Notes: a model not told the origin generated them from the sequence alone. Positions 16,867-26,323 are shown, numbered from the stretch's first letter. The stretch is 64,000 nucleotides of DNA from Prevotella sp. (GCA_021636625.1 JAJWLX010000001.1:124001-188000), one strand, 5' to 3'. A program made the numbers and translations.

Positions 16867-17637
16867 ATGAATAAAGTCAAGATAGGGGCGCTGTTGATGG
16901 GACTTCTCCTTTGGGGAGGACTCTCGGCACAGGCTCAGATAGGTGAGCATCGCAACGATTTTTCCATCGGATTCAACGGTGGCTATGTGCTCAGCTCTGT
17001 AGGATTCGAACCGGAGGTTCAGCAGAAGCAGCATGGAGGAATGACTGCCGGACTCTCGATGAAATATACTTGCGAGAAGTACTTCAAGACCATCTGTTCC
17101 ATCTATGCAGAGGTCAACTATGCCAAGGTGGGATGGAAAGAGGATATTCTCGACATCGACAACCAGCCTGTCATCATCACCGAAACCAAGCAGCCGATGG
17201 CTTACAGCCGTACCATCAATTATATCCAGGTACCTGTTTTCGCTCACTTGGCTTGGGGTAGGGAAGAGAGAGGCTTGAACATCTTCGTGAATGCCGGACC
17301 GCAGTTCGGACTCTACCTTAACGATTCTCAGACTACCAACTTCGACGTGAAGAATATGCCTAAGACTGATAATGACCGGGTAAGTATGGTTGTGGCACAA
17401 GATACGATGGCGGTAGAGAATAAGCTGGATTATGGTATCGCCCTGGGTTTGGGTGCAGAGTATAGCATCCCGAAAGTGGGACATTTTCTGGCTGAGGCTC
17501 GCTATTATTATGGATTGGGCAATATCTATGGTTCATCCAAACGAGATTATTTCGGAAAAAGTAACTACGGACAGATCGTGTTCAAGGTATCTTATCTCTT
17601 TGATATTTCAAGAACGAAGAATGTGAAGAGAAAGTAA
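16867..17637 (+). CDS. Outer-membrane beta-barrel protein (PorT-like family)
   Basis: 256 aa. Signal peptide (MNKVKIGALLMGLLLWGGLSAQAQ), then alternating amphipathic strands typical of the OMP_b-brl family: FSIGFNGGYVLSSVGF, MTAGLSMKYT, SIYAEVNYAKVGW, INYIQVPVFAHLAWG, LNIFVNAGPQFGLYL, YGIALGLGAEYSI, and YYGLGNIY before a terminal VSYLF region. Such proteins are often labelled PorT-like, after the type IX secretion barrel, but this label covers many unrelated small barrels. It directly follows the LysM protein and may form an envelope unit with it; that link is inference. Confidence 0.78.
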   Translation: MNKVKIGALLMGLLLWGGLSAQAQIGEHRNDFSIGFNGGYVLSSVGFEPEVQQKQHGGMTAGLSMKYTCEKYFKTICSIYAEVNYAKVGWKEDILDIDNQPVIITETKQPMAYSRTINYIQVPVFAHLAWGREERGLNIFVNAGPQFGLYLNDSQTTNFDVKNMPKTDNDRVSMVVAQDTMAVENKLDYGIALGLGAEYSIPKVGHFLAEARYYYGLGNIYGSSKRDYFGKSNYGQIVFKVSYLFDISRTKNVKRK

Positions 17638-17677
17638 CTTCCGACAATGGTTATGGAAAAATAAGTAATAATATAAA

Positions 17678-19057
17678 ATGAGTACAACAGAAAAAATTCA
17701 GATGAAATTGAGCGACTCGAAGTCAGCTCGCTGGACCGCCCTCTTCATCGTGAGCGTCACGATGATGTTCGGTTACTTTTTTACAGATGTAATGTCTCCA
17801 CTGGAGCCTCTCTTGACAGCTGCCAAGGGGGCTGAGAATGGTCTTGGACTCGGATGGAGTTCGGATGAGTACGGCTTCTTCTCAGGAGCCTACGGATACT
17901 TCAATGTGTTCCTCCTGCTCCTCTTCTTCGGTGGTCTTATCCTCGACAAGTTTGGTATCCGTTTCACTGGTATCCTCTCTACTGTTTTGATGTTTGGTGG
18001 AGCCTTGGTGAAATGGTATGCTGTAGGTCATGAGTTTGGTGGATCGGTAGTAGTACCATTCTTCGGTACTTACAGTACACAGGTAGTGATAGCTGCACTT
18101 GGCTTTGCTATCTATGGCGTGGGCTGCGAGATATGCGGTATCACAGTGAGCAAGGTCATTGTGAAGTGGTTTACGGGTCATGAGTTGGCTCTGGCAATGG
18201 GAGTGCAGGTGGCTACGGCTCGTTTGGGAACTGCCGCTGCCTTGGGCTATTCTCTTCCTTTTGCAAAGGCAATGGGCGGTGTGTCTGCTTCTATTGCTTT
18301 GGGTGCAGCTTTGCTTTGCGCTGGTGTACTGGTTTATCTGGTTTATTGCGTGATGGACAAGAAGGAGGATGCTTCTGCGGCAGCTGTAGCTACAGAACCG
18401 GAAGAAGGTTTCAAGTTTTCAGACTTGGGCGGTTTGTTCAAGACAACAGGTTTCTGGTATGTGGCATTCCTTTGCCTGATGTTCTATGCCGGTGTATTCC
18501 CATTCCTGAAGTTTGCTACCAAACTGATGATTTTCAAGTATGGTGTGGATGCTAATTTGGCAGGTCTGATTCCTGCGATGTTGCCATTCGGTACCATCTT
18601 CCTTACACCAATCTTCGGTAGCGTATATGACAAGTATGGCAAGGGTGCCACGCTGATGATTGTCGGCAGTTGTCTCCTGACTCTGGTACACGTAGTATTT
18701 GCCCTTCCACTCAACTCATGGGTGCTTGCCGTCGTGATGATGCTCATCCTTGGCGTAGCTTTTGGATTGGTACCATCAGCAATGTGGCCTTCTGTGCCAA
18801 AGATCATCCCAATGAAGCTCTTAGGAACTGCATACGCCCTTATCTTCTATATTCAGAATATCGGACTAGCTCTTATTCCTGTATGGATCGGTAAGGTGAA
18901 TCAGGCTAACACGGATGCCAATGGAGTCATTGACTATACAGAGACGATGACCATATTTGCAGCCTTTGGTGTGATTGCTATTGTCATCTCCTTCCTCCTC
19001 TTGTTGGAAGATAAGAGAAAGGGCTATGGATTACAGCAGCCTAATGTGAAGAAATAA
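17678..19057 (+). CDS. Major facilitator superfamily transporter
   Basis: 459 aa with about 12 membrane helices. The GGLILDKFGIRFTG segment after helix 2 is the MFS loop-2/3 motif, and GSVYDKYGKGAT its repeat in the second half. A charged cytoplasmic loop (MDKKEDASAAAVATEPEEG) splits the two six-helix halves. The substrate cannot be named from sequence; similarity is to NarK/oxalate-formate type carriers in general layout. The gap to the barrel gene is 40 bp, so it may be read from the same transcript. Confidence 0.85.
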   Translation: MSTTEKIQMKLSDSKSARWTALFIVSVTMMFGYFFTDVMSPLEPLLTAAKGAENGLGLGWSSDEYGFFSGAYGYFNVFLLLLFFGGLILDKFGIRFTGILSTVLMFGGALVKWYAVGHEFGGSVVVPFFGTYSTQVVIAALGFAIYGVGCEICGITVSKVIVKWFTGHELALAMGVQVATARLGTAAALGYSLPFAKAMGGVSASIALGAALLCAGVLVYLVYCVMDKKEDASAAAVATEPEEGFKFSDLGGLFKTTGFWYVAFLCLMFYAGVFPFLKFATKLMIFKYGVDANLAGLIPAMLPFGTIFLTPIFGSVYDKYGKGATLMIVGSCLLTLVHVVFALPLNSWVLAVVMMLILGVAFGLVPSAMWPSVPKIIPMKLLGTAYALIFYIQNIGLALIPVWIGKVNQANTDANGVIDYTETMTIFAAFGVIAIVISFLLLLEDKRKGYGLQQPNVKK

Positions 19058-19125
19058 TACTAACAGGAGATTTCCCTTCCAAGTTCACGGGGGAATCTCC
19101 ATAAACTAAAAGAAAGGAAATAACC

Positions 19126-19800
19126 ATGAACGCTACACCTGAATCATTGATTAAGGAATATGCTGACCCAATTGAGCAGCAGGAAATAGACAAGTTTATC
19201 TGTTCTGAAATGAGCAGACAGATTCACCGATATATCAAGGGTATGTCGGGAACCAAGCAGGCTATGCTCAAGTTTGAGGAAAAGCTGGCGAGCCTCTCTG
19301 TCACAGAGAAAGAGAAGGCGATTGCCAAGTACATCGATTTGAATCGCAAGGCTTTGGATGGACTGGATCTGAAGATGATTCTCGTCCGTTCGGTGGCTAA
19401 CTACTGTGATACCTTTCAGTATATGCTCGACTTTGTGAACGACAAGCGTAAGATGGTGTTCTATTATCATCGCTTGAAGGAGAAGTATATCCGTTACCAT
19501 GAGGTCTTCGAGGAAAACGGCAAATTTGGCATGAAAGATCATCAGGGCAACGTGATGCTTCAGCCTGTCTATGATTTCCTCCGCACTTGCTATATCTATA
19601 ATGATGACCTGAGCATCATGCCGGTTATTGCAGAGAAGAATGGCAAGATGGGACTCGTGATGCCTGACGGAAAGGATACCATCGTGGCTGATTTCCTTTA
19701 TGATGAAATCTGTCTGAGAGATGAGTATCCATATTTCGAGGCGGTGAGAGACGGAGTAAACGGATTGATCGATAAGTTCGGAAACTTCGTTAACAATTAA
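19126..19800 (+). CDS. WG-repeat-like protein with helical N-terminal region
   Basis: 224 aa, no signal peptide, hence cytoplasmic. Residues 1-120 are charged and probably helical. From about residue 128 there are three diverged WG/KWG-type repeats: NGKFGMKDHQGNVMLQPVYDFL, NGKMGLVMPDGKDTIVADFLYDEI and VNGLIDKFGNFV. WG repeats form beta-hairpin modules of uncertain role. It sits 68 bp after the MFS transporter, separated by a short AT-rich stretch. No function is assigned. Confidence 0.7.
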   Translation: MNATPESLIKEYADPIEQQEIDKFICSEMSRQIHRYIKGMSGTKQAMLKFEEKLASLSVTEKEKAIAKYIDLNRKALDGLDLKMILVRSVANYCDTFQYMLDFVNDKRKMVFYYHRLKEKYIRYHEVFEENGKFGMKDHQGNVMLQPVYDFLRTCYIYNDDLSIMPVIAEKNGKMGLVMPDGKDTIVADFLYDEICLRDEYPYFEAVRDGVNGLIDKFGNFVNN

Positions 19801-19810
19801 TTGTGAATAA

Positions 19811-19897
19811 AGCTTTTGCCCTTTCAGGGCGACAGGTTAGCGCCTATGACAACCCAGGGTGTTGCCCTGGGCTAGGAGCTTTTGCCCTTTCAGGGCG
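19811..19897 (+). repeat. REP-like element: paired 21-bp direct repeats around a GC hairpin
   Basis: AGCTTTTGCCCTTTCAGGGCG occurs at 19811-19831 and again exactly at 19877-19897. Between them CCCAGGG (19853-19859) and CCCTGGG (19865-19871) form a hairpin. A related copy on the minus strand is at 47051-47071 (17 of 21 identical). Confidence 0.8.
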
Positions 19898-19912
19898 TGT
19901 GTGTAAAAAGAG

Positions 19913-19957
19913 AAAGGGCAATCAGATTGGAATGAACCAACTGATTGCCCTTTTTGT
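19913..19957. terminator. Strong bidirectional terminator downstream of the WG-repeat gene
   Basis: Left arm 19913-19930 begins AAAGGGCAATCAG; right arm 19937-19953 ends CTGATTGCCCTTT. There is one bulged base, a 6-nt loop and TTTTT at the end. A second perfect 8-bp hairpin, CAGTTGTG/CACAACTG, follows at 19960-19980. It separates the WG gene from convergent rpoD. Confidence 0.85.
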
Positions 19958-20076
19958 TTCAGTTGTGGGTAACACAACTGAGCTTTATTTATTTTTCTCT
20001 CGTCTTCGATATGGATTGAATTCCTGTTTCAGAATTCTAGATTCTTGTTTCTTAATTCTTGGTTTCTGTTTCAGAA

Positions 20077-20952
20077 TTATCCCAAGTATTTCATCAAGAT
20101 CTTGATCTTTCCGCTTTCACGGAGCTTGATGATACTCTTCTCGCGAATCTGGCGTACACGCTCACGGGTGAGGTTGAATTCGCTTCCGATTTCTTCCAAT
20201 CCCTTCTCGTGGCAACCGATACCATAGCAGTAGCAGAGAATCTTGCGCTCGCGCTCCTTCAATACTGTTGCCAATACGCGCTGGAGCTCGCTCGCCATAG
20301 ACTCGAAGTCAACACCCTTGTCGGTACGGCTATCATCACCTGATGCCATCACATCTACCATCGCATTGTCATCGTCATCACTACCGAATGGAGCATCGAT
20401 ACTCATGTGGTGGTTGTCTGCCTTGATGGTCTGGTCAATCTTGCTTTCCTCCATCTTGGTAATCTGTGCCAACTCTGCAACAGAAGGCTTGCGCTGGTTT
20501 TCCTGCTCGAACTTGCTGATTTCGGCGCTGATCTTGCTCAATGCACCTACCTGGTTCAAAGGCAGGCGAACGATACGGCTCTGCTCAGCAATAGCCTGCA
20601 GGATGCTCTGACGAATCCACCATACAGCGTATGAGATAAACTTAAAGCCGCGGGTCTCGTCAAACTTTTCAGCAGCCTTTACCAAACCGATGTTACCCTC
20701 GTCGATGAGGTCGGTAAGAGAAAGACCTTGGTGCTGATATTGCTTAGCAACAGATACAACGAAACGAAGGTTTGCTTTTACCAATTTCTCTTTGGCACGT
20801 TCTCCCTCACGACCGCCTTTGCGAATCTTCTGGGCAAGTTCGATTTCTTCATCGATAGAGACCATAGGCTCTCTACCAATCTCCACCAAGTACTTGTCAA
20901 GTGCTTCACTGGAACGGTTGGTTATACTCTTGCTAATCTTAAGTTGTCTCAT
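20077..20952 (-). CDS. rpoD: RpoD, primary sigma-70 factor
   Basis: 291 aa, the short primary sigma typical of Bacteroidota, which lacks the long 1.1 and non-conserved regions of E. coli RpoD. Region 1.2 starts SSEALDKYLVEIGREPMVS; region 2 includes DLIDEGNIGLVKAAEKFD and AVWWIRQSILQAI, which bind and melt the -7 box; region 4 ends with LTRERVRQIREKSIIKLR, the helix-turn-helix for the -33 box. It directs the TTTG/TAnnTTTG promoters seen throughout this window. A -7 box, TACCTTTG on the minus strand, lies at 21030-21037. Confidence 0.96.
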   Translation of the reverse strand: MRQLKISKSITNRSSEALDKYLVEIGREPMVSIDEEIELAQKIRKGGREGERAKEKLVKANLRFVVSVAKQYQHQGLSLTDLIDEGNIGLVKAAEKFDETRGFKFISYAVWWIRQSILQAIAEQSRIVRLPLNQVGALSKISAEISKFEQENQRKPSVAELAQITKMEESKIDQTIKADNHHMSIDAPFGSDDDDNAMVDVMASGDDSRTDKGVDFESMASELQRVLATVLKERERKILCYCYGIGCHEKGLEEIGSEFNLTRERVRQIREKSIIKLRESGKIKILMKYLG

Positions 20953-21252
20953 AAATATCTTTTTACCTTTCTTTTTTGTTTTAATCCAATATTTATACTG
21001 TCGGAATCCACCTTTACGGTTTCGGGCTGCAAAGGTACAAAAAAAAACGCAATCTTGTTGTAATGGAAATGGAAAACTTTTGCATTATTTGTCTGTTTTT
21101 TAGAAATTTAGGCGATTTTGAATATAAAAATGGTATTATGTATAACTATTTTTAGGCATTAAGTTTGAAATATGGAATAATTTGTGTATCTTTGCACAGA
21201 ATTTGCGAGAAAAGAATAACTAAATAATAAAATTATAAATAAACAAAAAATT
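20953..21252. other. 300-bp divergent intergenic region between rpoD and the POT transporter
   Basis: AT-rich. It holds the rpoD -7 box (21030-21037, minus) and the transporter promoter (21164-21194, plus). No ORF, hairpin or repeat of note was seen between them. Confidence 0.7.
21164..21194 (+). promoter_or_regulatory. Promoter of the POT transporter
   Basis: TTTG at 21164-21167 and TATCTTTG at 21187-21194, spaced 19 bp. The ATG is at 21253. Confidence 0.8.
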
Positions 21253-22779
21253 ATGTTTGAAAATCAACCAAAAGGTCTATGGGCCTTAGCTTTGGCTAAC
21301 ACGGGTGAGCGTTTCGGTTACTATACCATGCTTGCTGTGTTCTTGCTCTATTTGCAGGCTAACTTCGGTTTTGAAACCGGATTGGCAAGTACAATTTACT
21401 CTACCTTCCTGATGATGGTTTATTTCCTCCCTATCATCGGCGGTATCGCAGCCGACAAGTTTGGCTTTGGACGTATGGTTACCACGGGTATTTTCATTAT
21501 GTTCATCGGCTATCTTGTGCTTTCGCTTCCTCTTGGCAAGGACACGGTTGCTGTTGCCGCCATGGGTATTTCGCTTATCCTCATCGCTCTGGGAACTGGT
21601 CTGTTTAAGGGTAATCTGCAGGTGATGGTAGGCCGTCTCTACGACGAGCCACAGTATGCCAGCAACCGTGATTCCGGTTTCTCGCTCTTCTACATGGCTA
21701 TCAACATTGGCGCTATGTTCGCTCCTACAGCAGCCATTAAAATCATGAAGTGGGCGCAGGAGAGTCTGAGTGTATCCGTAGAAGACTCATACCACTTCGC
21801 ATTCGCTGTGGCATGTGCTTCGCTTATTGTCAGTATCGCCATCTACTATGCCTTCAGCTTCACATACAAGCACGTGCTTGCTTCTGAGACCAAGAGCAAG
21901 GACGACAAGAATCCGGTTAAGGAGACTAATGAGCTTTCCAAGGCTGAGACCAAGGAGCGCATCATCTGCCTCTGTCTTGTATTTGCTGTGGTTATCTTCT
22001 TCTGGATGGCTTTCCACCAGAATGGTAATACATTGACACTCTTTGCCCGTGATTATACACAGAAGACTTCAGAGGGTCTGCAGTCTATGGCATTCGACGT
22101 TACCAACCTCGTAGCCTGCATCTTCGTGGTTTACGGTTGCTTCGGTCTGGCACAGAGCAAGACTGGCAAGGGTAAGGGCATCTCTCTTGGTGTCATTGTT
22201 GCTGCCATCGCTTTCCTCTTCTACAAGTACAGCAACCTTGAAGGTGCCGTAGATGTTGAGGCTCCTATCTTCCAGCAGTTCAACCCATGCTATGTAGTGG
22301 CATTGACACCAGTGAGCGTTGCTTTGTTCTCATGGCTCCACAAGATTGGCAAGGAGCCTACATCGCCAGAGAAGATTGGTTTGGGTATGCTCGTTGCTGC
22401 TCTCGGTTTTGTATGGATGGCTGTAGGTTCTATGGGGCTGGAGCTTCCTTTGACACAGGGCAATCCTGCTACAGAGGGTACACGTGTAAGTGCTAACCTC
22501 CTCATCTCTACATACCTTATCCTTACATTCGCAGAGCTTCTGCTTTCTCCAATCGGTATTTCATTTGTATCGAAGGTAGCTCCTCCAAAGTATGCTGGTT
22601 TGATGATGGGTCTCTGGTTTGGTGCAACAGCCATCGGTAACCAGTTGGTTATGATTCCTGGCATCATGTGGGGTCAGAACTTCAACCTCATTGCCATCTG
22701 GGGTGTTCTCGCCGGTATCTGTCTGGTTTCAGCTCTCTTCATCTTCTCTATCATCAAGAAGTTGAATCGCGTAAGCTAA
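21253..22779 (+). CDS. POT-family proton-coupled oligopeptide transporter
   Basis: 508 aa, about 13-14 membrane helices. The family signature region NTGERFGYYTMLAVFLLYLQ holds the ExxER-like motif of helix 1 (GERFGYY); GGIAADKFGFGR follows in loop 2-3, and DSGFSLFYMAINIGAMFAP matches the PTR2 family signature of helix 5. It imports di- and tripeptides driven by protons. The DPP5-like peptidase downstream on the other strand makes dipeptides in the periplasm, a sensible functional partner although convergently transcribed. It ends in a shared bidirectional terminator. Confidence 0.93.
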   Translation: MFENQPKGLWALALANTGERFGYYTMLAVFLLYLQANFGFETGLASTIYSTFLMMVYFLPIIGGIAADKFGFGRMVTTGIFIMFIGYLVLSLPLGKDTVAVAAMGISLILIALGTGLFKGNLQVMVGRLYDEPQYASNRDSGFSLFYMAINIGAMFAPTAAIKIMKWAQESLSVSVEDSYHFAFAVACASLIVSIAIYYAFSFTYKHVLASETKSKDDKNPVKETNELSKAETKERIICLCLVFAVVIFFWMAFHQNGNTLTLFARDYTQKTSEGLQSMAFDVTNLVACIFVVYGCFGLAQSKTGKGKGISLGVIVAAIAFLFYKYSNLEGAVDVEAPIFQQFNPCYVVALTPVSVALFSWLHKIGKEPTSPEKIGLGMLVAALGFVWMAVGSMGLELPLTQGNPATEGTRVSANLLISTYLILTFAELLLSPIGISFVSKVAPPKYAGLMMGLWFGATAIGNQLVMIPGIMWGQNFNLIAIWGVLAGICLVSALFIFSIIKKLNRVS

Positions 22780-22799
22780 ATCTTAGAATTATAATATAT

Positions 22800-22836
22800 A
22801 AAAAAGGCTTGCTTCATTACGGAGCAAGCCTTTTTT
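22800..22836. terminator. Perfect 14-bp bidirectional terminator
   Basis: AAAAAAGGCTTGCT (22800-22813) and AGCAAGCCTTTTTT (22823-22836) pair exactly over a 9-nt loop. It serves the POT gene and the convergent peptidase gene. Confidence 0.95.
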
Positions 22837-22841
22837 ATATG

Positions 22842-25007
22842 TTATTTCTTCAACCACTTGTCTAACCAGCCGAAGAAAGTGCGCTGCCAGAGCACGCCGT
22901 TCTGTGGCTTCAATACCCAGTGGTTCTCATCAGGATAGATGAGGAGCTCGGCTGGGATGCCACGCATGCGGGCTGCATTGAAGGCGCCCATGCCCTGGTT
23001 GGCATTGATACGGTAATCCTTTTCGCCGTGGATGCAGAGAATTGGAGTATCCCACTTATCTACAAACTTGTGAGGACTGTTCTCGTAAGTCTTCTTGGCG
23101 TTGGCACTCTGATCCTTGTTCCAGTAAGCATCATCATACTCCCAGTTAGAGAACCAAGCTTCCTCGGTATCTGTGTACATGCTCTCCAGATTGAAAGCTC
23201 CATCGTGAGCGAGGAATGCCTTGAAACGCTTGTTGTGATGACCTGCAAGATAATAAACAGAGAAACCACCAAAGCTGGCACCTACACAGCCCAGGCGATC
23301 CTTATCTACGTATGGAAGATTGTTGGCTGCATCGTCGATGGCAGAAAGATAGTCGTTCATGCACTGACCAGTCCAGTCTCCGGAAATCTCCTCGTTCCAT
23401 GCACTTCCGAACCCTGGAAGACCACGGCGGTTAGGCAATACGATGACGTAACCGTTGGCTGCCATGATCTGAATGTTCCAGCGATAGCTCCAGAACTGGC
23501 TGACCGGACTCTGAGGACCGCCCTCGCAGAAGAGAAGGGTAGGGTACTTCTTGTTGGCATCGAAGTTAGCTGGCAACATGATCCATACCAGCATCTGCTT
23601 GCCGTCGGTGGTCTTTACCCAGCGCTGCTCGCACTTACCCATGTTCAACTGGCTCAGGATGTGATCGTTCTCACGGGTAATCTGCTCTACCTTGGTACTC
23701 TTGGCATTCTTGCCTGGAGTTACGATGTAGATATCTGTAGGATGACTCATGCTAGCCTTGGTAGCGAGAAGCTTGTTGCCGTTGTTGGCAAGTGAGATGC
23801 TTCCGTAGTCAGCCCACTCGTTGGTAATCTGCTTTACTTCGCCCTTGAAGTTAGCCTGATAGAGGTTCAGGGTTCCGTGCCATACACCGATGAAGGTAAG
23901 GCTCTTGTTGTCCTTGTTCCAGACGAAGCCCTCTACGCTGGAGTCGAACTTCTCTGATACATAGTTCTTCTTGCCGGTAGCAAGCTCATAGACACAGAGG
24001 CGGTTGCGGTCGCTCTCGTATCCGTCGTGAGCCATGCTCTGCCAAGCGATATACTTGCCGTCGGCAGAGAACTGAGGGTTGATGTCGTAACCAGGATTGT
24101 TCTTCAGATTCTCAGGTGCATTTACAGCCTGGTTCTTCATGCTCTTGGTTGCATCAATCTTAGGCTCTACATAACCAGCCTCCTTGCAGAGGTTTTTGGT
24201 CTCGCGCGTACCTATATTATATAGGTAGATGTCTGAATCGGTAGAGATGGCATATTGCACGCCCTCCTTCTTGCGACAGGTGTAGGCGATGGTCTTGGAA
24301 TCTGGACTCCAGGCCAACTGCTCGATGCCACCGAATGGAGCCATAGGACACTCGAAAGGCTCATCCTTCAGGATATCCTCGCCGGCGTTGATGGTGCCAT
24401 CCTCAGCAACATCAGCTACGAAAGGATGAAGGATACTCTCTACGTAGTGATCCCAGTGGCGATAGTTCATGTCGGTAACGAGACGGCCTGTAGCCAGAGG
24501 AAGATCAGAAGGATTCTTCTTGATGGTTCCGTGATAAGGGAGTTCCTTGATAAGGATTACCTTCTTGCCATCTGGAGAGAAGCGGAATCCCTGGATGCCC
24601 AACTCGTCGTTGGTGAGCTGCTTTCTGTCAGTACCGTCTGGGTTCATGCTCCAGAGCTGTCCGCCACGGATGAAGGCAATCTTCTGTCCGCCCTGAATCC
24701 AGGCAGCATCAGTCTCGCTCTTGGCATCAGTGGTCAATGCCTTCTGGTTCTTGCCATTGGCATCCATGACGAAGAGCATCTGGTGGCCCTTGTTCTCCTT
24801 TACACTGTAGTAACCTACCTGGTAAACCACCTGCTTGCCGTTAGGCGAAGCTTCTGCGGCACCGATTCTACCCATAGCCCAGAGAGCTTCTGGGGTCATC
24901 AGGTGGTTCTCCACCTTGATGTTGTTCTTTTCAATCATAGTCTGTGCATCGGCTGTATTTGCTCCCATGGTGAGAGCAGCTGCAGCCAAAATCATCGCTT
25001 TAATCAT
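22842..25007 (-). CDS. dpp5: S9 prolyl-oligopeptidase-family peptidase, DPP5-like
   Basis: 721 aa with signal peptide (MIKAMILAAAALTMGANTADAQ). A WD40-like/TolB beta-propeller (about residues 60-430) is followed by an alpha/beta-hydrolase domain. The catalytic Ser lies in GASFGGFSVYYLAGHHNKRF; the late DENHWVL carries the His and the HGEKDYRI segment the Asp. Sequence order and motifs (GGIEQLAWSPD, SQFWSYRWN, PNRRGLPGFG, FFGWLDKWLKK at the end) closely recall the periplasmic dipeptidyl peptidase 5 of Porphyromonas, which releases dipeptides. The minus-strand promoter is at 25058-25088. Confidence 0.9.
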   Translation of the reverse strand: MIKAMILAAAALTMGANTADAQTMIEKNNIKVENHLMTPEALWAMGRIGAAEASPNGKQVVYQVGYYSVKENKGHQMLFVMDANGKNQKALTTDAKSETDAAWIQGGQKIAFIRGGQLWSMNPDGTDRKQLTNDELGIQGFRFSPDGKKVILIKELPYHGTIKKNPSDLPLATGRLVTDMNYRHWDHYVESILHPFVADVAEDGTINAGEDILKDEPFECPMAPFGGIEQLAWSPDSKTIAYTCRKKEGVQYAISTDSDIYLYNIGTRETKNLCKEAGYVEPKIDATKSMKNQAVNAPENLKNNPGYDINPQFSADGKYIAWQSMAHDGYESDRNRLCVYELATGKKNYVSEKFDSSVEGFVWNKDNKSLTFIGVWHGTLNLYQANFKGEVKQITNEWADYGSISLANNGNKLLATKASMSHPTDIYIVTPGKNAKSTKVEQITRENDHILSQLNMGKCEQRWVKTTDGKQMLVWIMLPANFDANKKYPTLLFCEGGPQSPVSQFWSYRWNIQIMAANGYVIVLPNRRGLPGFGSAWNEEISGDWTGQCMNDYLSAIDDAANNLPYVDKDRLGCVGASFGGFSVYYLAGHHNKRFKAFLAHDGAFNLESMYTDTEEAWFSNWEYDDAYWNKDQSANAKKTYENSPHKFVDKWDTPILCIHGEKDYRINANQGMGAFNAARMRGIPAELLIYPDENHWVLKPQNGVLWQRTFFGWLDKWLKK

Positions 25008-25057
25008 ATTTTTAAGATATTATTAATAATTTGTTGCAATCTTCTAAATATTCTGTG

Positions 25058-25088
25058 CAAAGTTACAGAAAATTAATGAGAAAACAAA
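25058..25088 (-). promoter_or_regulatory. Promoter of the DPP5-like gene
   Basis: On the minus strand TTTG (25085-25088) and TAACTTTG (25058-25065) are separated by 19 bp. The start codon is at 25007. Confidence 0.75.
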
Positions 25089-25128
25089 ATTATTCTTCTT
25101 TCTTTACTAAAGTCTGCGTTTTTTTTCG

Positions 25129-25136
25129 TATATTTG
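25129..25136 (+). promoter_or_regulatory. -7 box upstream of the AraC-type regulator
   Basis: TATATTTG, 75 bp before the ATG at 25211. No good -33 TTTG precedes it, only a T-rich run. The leader of about 65 nt is AT-rich. Confidence 0.5.
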
Positions 25137-25210
25137 CATCTAAAATGATATAGTTTAGCTTTAAATGCTAAATTTTCAGGAATATAAGTAAAGATATAAA
25201 TATTTAGTAA

Positions 25211-26323
25211 ATGAATACATTATTTCTTGTGCAGTTTGCTTGCTGCATTATAGTGTCGATGTTGGGCTTGATATTGGTTTTGTCTAGGTTTCAGATTCGC
25301 TGGTCCAACCGTCGTTACGAGGTGTCTCGTTGGCTTCTTGCTTTTTCCATGTTTGTACTTGCTGGGCATTATGTCTTGCAAATGCTTTATGGTTTCCGTG
25401 CTAAAGGTGATGAGGTTGGAGCTGTGGTCAATGTTCTCTTCTATACTCCTATCTCTTTCATAATTTCCTATGCTACCTATAATTTAATTTGCTATCGGAG
25501 CGGGCGGAAGAAGTTTGTCTTGATGGGATGTGTGAGTTATGCATTGATATTGATTTGTTTCTTTTTCGGATACAATGATACTCCTAGGGGGATGCACATG
25601 GGCGAATGGCTTTATGTGATGCTCGCATTGTTTGCTGTTACCATTATGTATAGCACTTATACCACGGTTATCGAGATGCGTTATCATCGGAAGATTATCG
25701 AAGAAAACACCACGGAAGACTTGCTTCCTTTTGATAGATACGCCTATGCCAGTTATGGTATGGTGGGTTTTTTGGCTTTGGCGATGGTAGGTGCTGTCTG
25801 CTATCGTCCGCTTCTTTATTGCGTGGCACCGCTGATACTTTTTTCATTGATTTCCTTTACCGTCAGTTTCCTGGGATATGGCTTTAATATGATTCCTGCG
25901 GAGGTGAGACTGGAGCAGGAAACAGCCGATGAACCTCTTGAGGTGATGGAAGAGATTGAGGAAGTGGGATTGGCTTCTGAGAAAATCTCTATCATAGAAT
26001 CGATGCTTGCCAGCTGGTGTGACAAGGGTGGCTACAGAGACAGTACGGTGAATATGCCGATGCTTTCTGTTAAGTTGGGCATTCCTCGCAATGAATTGAG
26101 TATGTATTTCGAGAATTGTCTAAAGAGCAGTTTCAGAATCTGGCTCAGCGATATCCGTTTCAAGGAGGCGCAGCGTATGCTGCTGGAAGAATGCAGGTAC
26201 AGCAATGATACCATTTCTTCAGAATGCGGCTTCTCCTCCCACGCCCATCTCTATAAGATTTTCAAGGCTAAGACGGGATTTACACCAGGACAATGGAGAG
26301 ACTCTGTTCGGAAAAACCGGTAG
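25211..26323 (+). CDS. Membrane-anchored AraC-family transcription regulator
   Basis: 370 aa. Residues 1-220 contain about six hydrophobic helices (LFLVQFACCIIVSMLGLILVL, WLLAFSMFVLAGHYVL, VNVLFYTPISFIISYATY, FVLMGCVSYALILICFFFGY, WLYVMLALFAVTIMY, CVAPLILFSLISFTVSFLGYG). A linker is followed by an AraC-type DNA-binding domain of two helix-turn-helix units (IPRNELSMYFENCLKSSFRIWLSDIRFKEAQRML; SSECGFSSHAHLYKIFKAKTGFTPGQWRD). Such proteins sense a signal at the inner membrane and bind phased direct repeats. A matching repeat array lies directly downstream at 26340-26404, before a small membrane protein gene. Confidence 0.88.
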   Translation: MNTLFLVQFACCIIVSMLGLILVLSRFQIRWSNRRYEVSRWLLAFSMFVLAGHYVLQMLYGFRAKGDEVGAVVNVLFYTPISFIISYATYNLICYRSGRKKFVLMGCVSYALILICFFFGYNDTPRGMHMGEWLYVMLALFAVTIMYSTYTTVIEMRYHRKIIEENTTEDLLPFDRYAYASYGMVGFLALAMVGAVCYRPLLYCVAPLILFSLISFTVSFLGYGFNMIPAEVRLEQETADEPLEVMEEIEEVGLASEKISIIESMLASWCDKGGYRDSTVNMPMLSVKLGIPRNELSMYFENCLKSSFRIWLSDIRFKEAQRMLLEECRYSNDTISSECGFSSHAHLYKIFKAKTGFTPGQWRDSVRKNR

